6,735 nt of DNA from Actinomycetes bacterium. GTDB lineage: Bacteria > Actinomycetota > Actinomycetes > Propionibacteriales > Propionibacteriaceae. Where the stretch lies: positions 1-6,735 of the forward strand of contig JAJYQH010000035.1 of the NCBI GenBank assembly GCA_021794705.1, written 5' to 3'. Below, one piece after another: positions 1 to 6,169 of the stretch. A program made the position numbers and the translations under genes. Position 1 is the first letter of the stretch, and the number at the start of each line of letters is the position of its first letter. The notes below the pieces were generated by a model that worked only from the letters and a program-made list of their open reading frames with translations, did no database searches and had not been told where the DNA came from.

Positions 1-2010
1 TGGGACTGGGGGCCCGCGCTCATCACCGCCGGCATCTGGAAGCCGATCCGGCTGGAGAGCTGGAGCGTTGCCCGCATCGCCTCCGCGTCGCTGCTCGCCA
101 CGACGACGCCGGCGTCCGAGGGCCGATTCGGCGGCCTCCTCGACCTCACCCTCGATCTCGAGGGCGAGTTGCGGTTCGCCGCCCTGACCGTCCGCGTGTC
201 CGGCCCCGGCGTCACGGCCGAGGCGGGATTCCAGGCGACCGAGACGACCACCTACCGCCTCGACCTGTCCCAGGTGCAGCCCTGGTGGCCGCACTCGATG
301 GGCGACCAGCCGCTCTACGACGTCGAGATCGTCCTGCACAACGATGTCGCGGTGCTCGACACGATCCACCGGCGGGTGGGCTTCCGCACGGTGGTGCTCG
401 ACACCACCCCCGACCCGCAGGGAGGCGGGGCCCGGTTCGTCATCTCGATCAACGGCGTGGAGATGTTCGCCCGCGGGGCCGACTGGATCCCCGACGACTG
501 CTTCCCCAGCCGCATCACCGCTGAGCGCTACCGCGAGCGGCTCGAGCAGACCCGTGAGGCGAACATCGACTTCCTGCGCATCTGGGGCGGTGGCATCTTC
601 GAGGCCGACGCCTTCTATGACGCCTGCGACGAACTGGGCATCGCGGTCTGGCAGGACATGCTGCTCGCCTGCGCGGCCTACCCGGAGGTCGACCCGATCC
701 GCTCCGAGATCGAGGCCGAGGTGCGCGACAACGTGGTGCGGCTCTCGCCCCACCCCTCGCTGATCATCTGGAACGGCTGCAACGAGAACCTCTGGGGCTT
801 CGATTCGTGGGGCTGGGTCGACACGCTCCAGGGCCGCGCGTGGGGCGCCGGCTACTACTACGGCCTGTTCCCCCAGATCATCGCCGAGCTCGACCCCAGC
901 CGCCCCTACTGGTTCGGCAGCCCGAGTTCGGGGCAGCCGGCCATTCACGCCAACAACGACAACTTCGGCCCGGTCCACATCTGGGACGTCTGGAACGCCG
1001 AGGACTACACGCACTACATGCAGTACTCCCCCCGATTCGTCGCCGAGTTCGGGTTCCAGGGGCCGGCCACCTGGGCGACGTGGAACCACGTCGTCCCCGC
1101 CGAGGAGCGCTACGCCGACTCCCCCACCATGGCGGCCCACGAGAAGGCTGCCAACGGGCTCGCCAAACTCGCACGCGGGCTGCGCGAGCACCTGCCCGCG
1201 CCGGCCGAGGGTCCGGAGGGATTCGACGACTGGCTGTTCCTCACCCAGCTCAACCAGGCCCGCGCGGTGCGCTTCGGCATCGAGTGGTGGCGCTCGATGC
1301 GCGGACGCTGCATGGGCACGGTGGTGTGGCAGATCAACGACTGCTGGCCGGTGAGCTCCTGGGCGGCGCTCGACCTCGGCTTCGACGCCGAGGGCAACGC
1401 CGTCGCCCGCCGCAAGCCACTCTGGTACGCGTTGCGCTCCGCCTACGCCGACCGGCTGCTCACCATCCAGCCCTCGGGCCGCGGCTGGGAGCTCGTGCTC
1501 GTCAATGACGGCGTCGAGGAATGGACGCCGGCCGTGCACGTCGCGTTGCGGCGGCTCGACGGCACCGTCGAATCCTCGCTCGACCAGGCCGCTGTCGTCG
1601 CCGCCCGCTCGACCACGCGGATCAGCCTCGACGAACTCGGGGCGTCGCTCCAGCCCGACCCCGACCGTGCGCTGGTGGCCACCGCCGAGGGTGCGGAGCG
1701 CTGCGTCCGGCTGCTCGCCGAAGACAAGGACGCGGCGCTCCCGCCGGCCGAGTTCACCGCCGAGGTCGTCGACGGCCCGACGCCGGGGGTGCGCATCTCC
1801 GCGTCGTCGTTCGTCCGCTCGGTCACCGTCTTTGCCGACCGGGTCGACGAAGCGGCCTGGGCCGACCAGCAGATGGTCGACCTGTTCCCGGGCGAGACCA
1901 CCACGATCGAGCTGATCGGATGCTCCACGCCTCCCGCCCCCGATCAGCTGACCGCCCCGGTGATCCGGGCGGTCAACGACATCTCCCGTTCTCCGGGAGG
2001 TTCTGTGTGA
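1..2010 (+). CDS. Beta-mannosidase, glycoside hydrolase family 2 (5'-truncated by the window edge)
   Basis: This enzyme removes terminal non-reducing beta-D-mannosyl residues from mannosides and manno-oligosaccharides (EC 3.2.1.25 type). The frame is open from base 1 and the first residues, WDWGPALITAGIWKPIRLE, are the conserved end of the GH2 sugar-binding domain, so the true start lies upstream; a TTG at 169 is internal. The 669 visible residues lack roughly the first 150 of a typical 800-850-residue family member. Seen in order: an Ig-like region; RGADWIP (about 158-164); LRIWGGG (192-198); CDELGIAVWQDML; the acid/base motif WNGCNEN with Glu at 784-786 (residue 262); DPSRPYW; the nucleophile motif AEFGFQGP with Glu at 1045-1047 (residue 349); and WQINDCWPVSSW (443-454). 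These motifs favour beta-mannosidase over beta-galactosidase or beta-glucuronidase. Both catalytic Glu are present, so it should be active. Whether it carries a signal peptide cannot be seen; a cytoplasmic location is inferred from the adjoining importer genes. Confidence 0.93.
   Translation, partial: WDWGPALITAGIWKPIRLESWSVARIASASLLATTTPASEGRFGGLLDLTLDLEGELRFAALTVRVSGPGVTAEAGFQATETTTYRLDLSQVQPWWPHSMGDQPLYDVEIVLHNDVAVLDTIHRRVGFRTVVLDTTPDPQGGGARFVISINGVEMFARGADWIPDDCFPSRITAERYRERLEQTREANIDFLRIWGGGIFEADAFYDACDELGIAVWQDMLLACAAYPEVDPIRSEIEAEVRDNVVRLSPHPSLIIWNGCNENLWGFDSWGWVDTLQGRAWGAGYYYGLFPQIIAELDPSRPYWFGSPSSGQPAIHANNDNFGPVHIWDVWNAEDYTHYMQYSPRFVAEFGFQGPATWATWNHVVPAEERYADSPTMAAHEKAANGLAKLARGLREHLPAPAEGPEGFDDWLFLTQLNQARAVRFGIEWWRSMRGRCMGTVVWQINDCWPVSSWAALDLGFDAEGNAVARRKPLWYALRSAYADRLLTIQPSGRGWELVLVNDGVEEWTPAVHVALRRLDGTVESSLDQAAVVAARSTTRISLDELGASLQPDPDRALVATAEGAERCVRLLAEDKDAALPPAEFTAEVVDGPTPGVRISASSFVRSVTVFADRVDEAAWADQQMVDLFPGETTTIELIGCSTPPAPDQLTAPVIRAVNDISRSPGGSV
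1981..2001 (+). other. Hairpin over the last codons of the beta-mannosidase gene
   Basis: CTCCCG (1983-1988) pairs with CGGGAG (1994-1999) around a 5-nt TTCTC loop. An outer A-T and a G-U wobble pair extend it to 8 bp. It ends nine bases before the end of the TGA stop codon and is followed by a short TTCTGTGTG stretch, not a clear U-run. It may weaken read-through, protect an mRNA 3' end, or be a chance result of Gly/Pro codons in GC-rich sequence. The pairing is seen; the role is not. Confidence 0.35.
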
Positions 2011-2091
2011 GCAGCTGAGATTCCCGTGCACCATCCATGAGACCGGGCTCCCGCCCGACCTCCCCAGCAGGATCAAAAGAAAGAGACAAGG
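2011..2091 (+). other. Intergenic gap between beta-mannosidase and binding-protein genes
   Basis: This 81-nt spacer holds a small hairpin, CGGGC (2044-2048) with GCCCG (2053-2057) and a TCCC loop, then an A-rich stretch (about 2075-2089) leading into the next start codon. I see no convincing -35/-10 pair and no LacI-type palindrome. A promoter for the binding-protein gene therefore cannot be claimed, although actinobacterial promoters are often too degenerate to recognise by eye. The gap is short enough for co-transcription from upstream. Confidence 0.4.
2079..2085 (+). promoter_or_regulatory. Probable ribosome binding site of the solute-binding protein gene
   Basis: GAAAGAG lies 6 nt before the ATG at 2092 within an A-rich run. 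It is a weaker match to the anti-Shine-Dalgarno sequence than the sites of the three downstream genes. A second purine run, AAGG at 2088-2091, touches the ATG and is too close to act as a normal site. An open, A-rich leader may offset the weak match. The start itself is secured by the Tat/lipobox signal beginning a few residues in. Confidence 0.55.
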
Positions 2092-3915
2092 ATGTCTGAT
2101 CAGCTTCACCCCCGCACCACGCGGCGCGGGTTCCTGGCCATTGCGGCCCTGGCCGTCGGCGGCACCGCCGCCCTCAGCGCCTGCGGCTCGAGCAACAAGA
2201 ACGCGAGCTCCGGCGGATCGGGGTCGGGCGGCGCCGGCGGCACCATGAACGGTGTCGGCAACAACGGGCAGGTCGGCAAGGGCCGCAGCGGCACCCTCGC
2301 CGACACCCTGTTCATCGCCGGGTTCCAGTGGGGACCGGCCACCAACTTCAACGTGTTCTCTCCGGCACCGGCGTGGCCGGCCCAGGGCAACGTGGCCCAG
2401 TACCTCTACGAGAGCCCGCTGCGGTTCAACATCGTCACCGGTGAACTGCTCCCCGGCCTGGCCAAGTCGTACAAGGTCGACGGCCAGACGATCACCCTCA
2501 CCTGGCAGGACAACGCGCAGTGGAGCGACGGGCAGCCCTGCACCGCCGACGACTTCGCGTACACCTTCCAGCTCGGCAAGATCGACTCCAGTGTCAGCCT
2601 GTCCTCCATGTGGGTGGAGGTCGACAGCATCGAGGCGACCGACCCGAAGACCGCGGTCATCAAGGTCAATCCGACCCGCAAGAACACCGACGTCGTCCTG
2701 CAGAACATCGCCCAGAACTACGTGCTCCCGAAGCACATCTGGGAGGGTGTCGCCAAGTCGAACCCGAAGCTCGCCAACTACCAGACGATGCAGCCGGTCG
2801 GCTCCGGCCCCTTCACCGTCGACAAGGCCGACCAGACCCAGGTCGTGCTCAAGCTCAACCAGAACTACTGGGGCAAGACCTTCTACGGCGGCCTCCCCGC
2901 GATGAGCCAGGTCATCCACCCGATCTTCAAGTCCAACGAAGACGGCAACCTGCAGTTCCAGAACGGTCAGCTCGACGTCATGCAGCAGTTCGTGCCGCAG
3001 ATCTGGAAGATGTGGGAGGGCGGCAAGCCGGTCGGCACCTACCTCAAGGAGAAGCCGTATTACGTGCCCGGCTCGATCCCCATGTTCTTCATGAACACGA
3101 CCAAGCCCGGCCTCAGCGACCCGGCCGTCCGCAAGGCCATGGCGTGGGCCGTCGACTACGCGTCGATCGCCGAGACCGCCATGTCCGGCTACTCGGCCCA
3201 GGTCGTGGCGTCGCTGATCCTGCCGACCGGTGCCGAGTCGAAGTGGCTCGACAAGGCCAAGGCCGAGGCCGACGGCTGGAAGTACGACCCCGCCAAGGCC
3301 GAGCAGATGATCAAGGACGCCGGCTACACCAAGGGCTCCGACGGCATCTACGCCAAGGGCGGCGTGCGCCTGGGCCCGTGGAAGCTGATCACCCCGACCG
3401 GCTGGACCGACTGGAACGCGGCCCTCACCATCGTGGCCAAGAACCTCAAGTCCATCGGCATCGACGCGTCCACCTACTTCCCGCAGGCCGCCGACTGCAC
3501 CACCCAGGTGCAGAACGGCTCGTTCGACTGCGCCTGCTGGTACGTCGCCGGCACCAGCCCCGCCACCCCGTGGCAGCGCTTCAGCGACGTCATGAGCAAC
3601 GTCAAGCTCGCCCCGGTCGGGACGACGACGTTCAGCAACTACGGACGCTGGAAGAACGACAAGATCAACGGGATGCTCCAGCAGGCCGCTGCCGCTCCCG
3701 ACGACGCCAGCAAGAAGACGGCGCTGCAGGCCATCGACGACCTCTACCGGGCGAACGTCCCCGCGTTCCCGCTGATGTACCGTCCGGACGAGTTCTACGA
3801 GTACAACGCCGTGAACTTCTACAACTGGCCTGACGAGAAGAACAACTACGCCCCGCCCATGTTCCGTGGTGCCGGAAACACCTGGATCTACAAGATCAAG
3901 AAGATCGCCGGCTGA
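2092..3915 (+). CDS. ABC transporter solute-binding lipoprotein, family 5 (Opp/Dpp type), probably for oligosaccharides
   Basis: This is the extracellular, membrane-anchored receptor that delivers substrate to the permease pair encoded downstream. The 607-residue product starts with a Tat-style signal, TTRRGFL (residues 9-15), a short hydrophobic stretch, and the lipobox LSAC with the lipid-modified Cys at residue 31. A Gly/Ser/Asn-rich tether follows (about 32-66). The family 5 binding fold is shown by LLPGLAKSYKVDG (119-131) and WSDGQPCTADDFAYTF (144-159), then by the domain-boundary segments VGSGPFTV and PAVRKAMAWAVDY. It is somewhat longer than E. coli DppA or OppA (about 535-543 residues). 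Cys150, Cys469, Cys480 and Cys482 in the mature domain could form disulphides. Family 5 proteins bind peptides, nickel or oligosaccharides; linkage to a beta-mannosidase suggests beta-manno-oligosaccharides, by inference only. The ligand cannot be read from the sequence. Confidence 0.92.
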   Translation: MSDQLHPRTTRRGFLAIAALAVGGTAALSACGSSNKNASSGGSGSGGAGGTMNGVGNNGQVGKGRSGTLADTLFIAGFQWGPATNFNVFSPAPAWPAQGNVAQYLYESPLRFNIVTGELLPGLAKSYKVDGQTITLTWQDNAQWSDGQPCTADDFAYTFQLGKIDSSVSLSSMWVEVDSIEATDPKTAVIKVNPTRKNTDVVLQNIAQNYVLPKHIWEGVAKSNPKLANYQTMQPVGSGPFTVDKADQTQVVLKLNQNYWGKTFYGGLPAMSQVIHPIFKSNEDGNLQFQNGQLDVMQQFVPQIWKMWEGGKPVGTYLKEKPYYVPGSIPMFFMNTTKPGLSDPAVRKAMAWAVDYASIAETAMSGYSAQVVASLILPTGAESKWLDKAKAEADGWKYDPAKAEQMIKDAGYTKGSDGIYAKGGVRLGPWKLITPTGWTDWNAALTIVAKNLKSIGIDASTYFPQAADCTTQVQNGSFDCACWYVAGTSPATPWQRFSDVMSNVKLAPVGTTTFSNYGRWKNDKINGMLQQAAAAPDDASKKTALQAIDDLYRANVPAFPLMYRPDEFYEYNAVNFYNWPDEKNNYAPPMFRGAGNTWIYKIKKIAG

Positions 3916-3934
3916 ACCACCCGACCACCGTCAT

Positions 3935-3968
3935 CCCGTGCCTGCACCCACCCGGGTGCAGGCACGGG
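3935..3968 (+). repeat. Perfect 15-bp inverted repeat (strong intercistronic hairpin)
   Basis: CCCGTGCCTGCACCC (3935-3949) is the exact reverse complement of GGGTGCAGGCACGGG (3954-3968), separated by ACCC (3950-3953). No U-run follows, and the ribosome binding site of the next gene begins six bases later, so it does not look like a simple intrinsic terminator. Stable hairpins after binding-protein genes are known to protect the upstream mRNA and lower downstream expression, as with malE-malF in E. coli. A similar role is inferred here. As double-stranded DNA it could also be an operator, which the sequence cannot exclude. Confidence 0.85.
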
Positions 3969-3984
3969 AGGTTAGGAGAACCTC
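3968..3984 (+). promoter_or_regulatory. Hairpin presenting the Shine-Dalgarno AGGAG in its loop, directly before the permease ATG
   Basis: GAGGTT (3968-3973) pairs perfectly with AACCTC (3979-3984), and the 5-nt loop is exactly AGGAG (3974-3978). The ATG begins at the next base, 3985, so the linear spacing from site to start is 6 nt. G3968 is also the last base of the 15-bp repeat before it, so the two stems abut and compete for one pair. The ribosome must open this stem to fit both the site and the start codon, which suggests tuning of translation. The pairing and the ribosome binding site are seen; the control is inferred. Confidence 0.65.
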
Positions 3985-4995
3985 ATGGGACTTGGTCGCT
4001 ACATCGGCAAGAAGGCACTGTGGTATCTGGGTGCGTTGGTGGCCGCCATCCTGTTGAACTTCATACTTCCCCGGCTGGTGCCGGGCAACCCGGTCGACAC
4101 GATCGTGTCGAACCTGGCGCGCGGCAGCAATGCCACGGCTGACCAGCAGCAGAAGATCTACGAGTCCTTCGTCAGTCAGTTCGGGCTGAACAAGCCGCTG
4201 TGGGAACAGTTCCTCATCTACCTCAACAACATCGTGCACGGGAACCTCGGCGTCTCGTTCGCCTCGTACCCGACGAGCGTCAACCACCTCGTCGGCCAGG
4301 CCGTTCCATGGACCCTGGCGATCCAGCTCCCGAGCATCGTGATCGGCTGGCTCATCGGCAACGCGCTCGGCGCGGTCGCCGCGTTCAAGGGCGGCCGTTG
4401 GGACAGCGGGGCGTTCACGTCGTCGCTGTTCCTGTCGGCCCTCCCCTACTACTGCCTCTCGATCATCCTGCTGTACTTCCTGGCCCTCAAGGCGGGGCTG
4501 TTCCCGGTGGGAGGCGCCTACTCGTACGGCCTGAGTCCCGGCTTCAACATGGAATTCATCACCGACGCCATGCACTACTACTGGCTGCCGTTCCTCTCCC
4601 TGGTGCTGGTGATCATCGGCGGCCAGGCGGTCGGCATGAGGTCGATGGCCATCTACGAACTGGGGTCCGACTACGTGAACTTCTCACGCGGTCTGGGCAT
4701 CGGCCAGGGCAAGATCGTCGGCTACATCTTCCACAACGCGATGCTGCCGCAGATCACCGGCCTCGCCCTGTCCATCGGCACGATGGTGGGCGGCGCCCTC
4801 ATCACGGAGCTGGTCTTCAACTACCCCGGGATGGGCACCCTGCTCTTCAACGCCATCAGCGCCAACGACTACCCGGTGATCCAGTCGGTCACCCTCATCA
4901 TCACGGTCGCCGTGCTGTTCGCGAACTTCGCCGTCGAGGTCCTCTACGGCATCGTCGACCCGCGCATCCGCGCGGCCAAGACCGGGGAGAAGTGA
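3985..4995 (+). CDS. ABC transporter permease, DppB/OppB family
   Basis: This is one of the two membrane subunits that form the import channel with the DppC-type protein encoded next. The 336 residues match the usual family length (about 306-340). There is an N-terminal membrane helix (about 11-33) followed by PGNPVD, the typical start of this family, then an extracytoplasmic segment (about 34-105). Five further helices lie at about 108-134, 143-169, 198-220, 256-280 and 298-325. The cytoplasmic EAA loop that docks on the ATPase is SDYVNFSRGLGIGQGK onward (228-255), with the conserved central Gly and a closing NAMLP. The product ends with the usual VDPRIR tail. The start is fixed by AGGAG 6 nt upstream. 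It follows the binding-protein gene after a structured 69-nt gap and is nearly contiguous with the next gene. The family assignment is firm; the substrate is not encoded recognisably here. Confidence 0.94.
   Translation: MGLGRYIGKKALWYLGALVAAILLNFILPRLVPGNPVDTIVSNLARGSNATADQQQKIYESFVSQFGLNKPLWEQFLIYLNNIVHGNLGVSFASYPTSVNHLVGQAVPWTLAIQLPSIVIGWLIGNALGAVAAFKGGRWDSGAFTSSLFLSALPYYCLSIILLYFLALKAGLFPVGGAYSYGLSPGFNMEFITDAMHYYWLPFLSLVLVIIGGQAVGMRSMAIYELGSDYVNFSRGLGIGQGKIVGYIFHNAMLPQITGLALSIGTMVGGALITELVFNYPGMGTLLFNAISANDYPVIQSVTLIITVAVLFANFAVEVLYGIVDPRIRAAKTGEK
4984..4989 (+). promoter_or_regulatory. Ribosome binding site of the DppC-type permease gene
   Basis: GGGGAG lies inside the last codons of the preceding permease gene, 7 nt before the ATG at 4997. 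The TGA stop at 4993-4995 is one base from that ATG, so translation of the two permeases is probably coupled, fitting their 1:1 assembly. Confidence 0.75.
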
Positions 4996-4996
4996 C

Positions 4997-6169
4997 ATGA
5001 GCGGAATCATCCCCACCGACGCGATGGAGCCGCAGGGCAGGGAGCCCCTGGCCGGCGAACTCGCGGGCACGGACGTCGGCACCCCGCCGCCTCCCGGCAC
5101 CGAGCCGGTGGCGGGCCAGGCGACCTACGCCTCCCCGGAGGCCGCGGCAGCGGTCGTCGTCGGGCGCAAGACCCGGCGTCGCAGCGGCCTCAACGTCAGC
5201 CCCCGGTTCTGGGTGGCCGCCGTGCTGGTCGCCTTCGTCGTGCTGCTCGCCTTCGTCGGCCCGTTCGTCTACCCCTTCGGCCCCAATGACGCGGCCGGTG
5301 GTCTGTACGACCCGCCCAGCGCCCAGCACTGGCTCGGCACCGACAACTTCGGTCACGACGTCCTCGGCGTCCTCATCGCCGGCTCGCGGAACTCGCTGTT
5401 CAACGGTCTGCTCGCCGGCCTCATCGCCACCGCCATCGGCGTGTTCATCGGCATCCTCGCCGGCTACGTCGGCGGCTGGGTCGAGGAACTGCTCATGGGC
5501 TTCACCAACGTCGTGCTCGCCATCCCCGCCCTGATCGTGCTGATCCTCATCTCGGTCTCGGTGCAGAACAGCAACATCGCGTTCATGAAGGGCATCGTCG
5601 GGCTCGCGATGGTCATCGGCATCACGTCGTGGCCCTGGACGGCACGTGCCGTGCGGGCCCAGGCGAGTTCGGTGGCCACGCGCGAGCACATCGACATCGC
5701 CAAACTGTCCGGTGCACGGCTTCCGAGCATCATGGCGATGGACGTGTTCCCGTACCTGGCCAGCTACATCGTCATGGCCTTCGTGCTGCAGGTCGCCAGC
5801 GCGATCCTCGCCGAGGCGTCGCTGTCGATGCTCGGCCTGGGCCCGCAGGGCACCCAGTCACTCGGCATCCAGCTGCACTGGGCCCTGGCGTTCCAGGCCG
5901 TCGGCTCCGGTGCCTGGTGGGCGTTCTTCCCGCCGACGATCATCCTCACCCTGGTCTCGTTCGCGCTGCTGCTGCTGCAGTCGAGCCTCGACGAGGTGTT
6001 CAACCCCCGGCTGCGCAAGGGCAGGAAGAAGGCGGTCAAGGCGGCCGCCGCACGCCGTGCCGAGCAGGCCCGGAGGCTCCAGGGCGGTGACCCGACCAAC
6101 TCGGCGGGCTCCTCGGGCCCGTCGGCGTCCGGACCCACCCATCTCATCCCAGGAAAGGCGGCCTCATGA
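4997..6169 (+). CDS. ABC transporter permease, DppC/OppC family, with extended N- and C-terminal tails
   Basis: This is the partner of the DppB-type permease in the inner-membrane channel. A first helix (71-93) is followed by the family hallmark HWLGTDNFGHDVLGVLIAGS (111-130). A membrane domain with about five more helices then runs to about residue 330. The EAA loop is REHIDIAKLSGARLPSIM onward (229-252), closing in VFP rather than the common ILPN. SMLGLGPQGTQSLG (277-290) is also typical of the family. At 390 residues it is about 90 longer than E. coli DppC or OppC (about 300). The excess is a Pro/Gly/Ala-rich tail of about 70 residues before helix 1 and a basic, then Ser/Gly/Pro-rich, tail after about residue 336. 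Both tails should be cytoplasmic. The ATG at 4997 is supported by GGGGAG and the 1-nt gap; no later start would combine a comparable site with retention of helix 1. The stop overlaps the ATPase start as ATGA. Confidence 0.93.
   Translation: MSGIIPTDAMEPQGREPLAGELAGTDVGTPPPPGTEPVAGQATYASPEAAAAVVVGRKTRRRSGLNVSPRFWVAAVLVAFVVLLAFVGPFVYPFGPNDAAGGLYDPPSAQHWLGTDNFGHDVLGVLIAGSRNSLFNGLLAGLIATAIGVFIGILAGYVGGWVEELLMGFTNVVLAIPALIVLILISVSVQNSNIAFMKGIVGLAMVIGITSWPWTARAVRAQASSVATREHIDIAKLSGARLPSIMAMDVFPYLASYIVMAFVLQVASAILAEASLSMLGLGPQGTQSLGIQLHWALAFQAVGSGAWWAFFPPTIILTLVSFALLLLQSSLDEVFNPRLRKGRKKAVKAAAARRAEQARRLQGGDPTNSAGSSGPSASGPTHLIPGKAAS
6151..6158 (+). promoter_or_regulatory. Ribosome binding site of the ATPase gene
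   Basis: AGGAAAGG lies within the last codons of the DppC-type permease gene, 7 nt before the ATG at 6166. It settles the start in favour of 6166 over the in-frame ATG at 6202, which has no comparable site and would lie inside the upstream beta-strand region. Confidence 0.7.

Noticed and set aside
769..789. Cys in the acid/base motif (NGCNEN instead of the common NGNNEN) as a sign of an inactive enzyme
   Set aside because: The catalytic Glu and the preceding Asn are intact, and this position tolerates other residues in GH2 enzymes; the nucleophile motif is also intact.
169..2010. Beta-mannosidase gene starting at the TTG at 169
   Set aside because: The same frame is open back to base 1 and encodes conserved GH2 sequence (WDWGPALITAGIWKPIRLE) there, so 169 is internal and the gene is cut by the window edge.
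2520..3833. 437-residue + strand open frame inside the binding-protein gene
   Set aside because: It is an Arg/Gln/Pro/His-rich frame shifted against a well-supported family 5 binding protein; its length reflects the scarcity of stop codons at high GC.
3935..3968. Inverted repeat as a full rho-independent terminator
   Set aside because: No U-run follows, and the next transporter subunit begins 16 bases later in the same operon, so complete termination here would not make sense.
3931..4575. 214-residue antisense open frame
   Set aside because: It lies opposite the DppB-type permease and the intergenic hairpins, has a biased composition and no recognisable motif.
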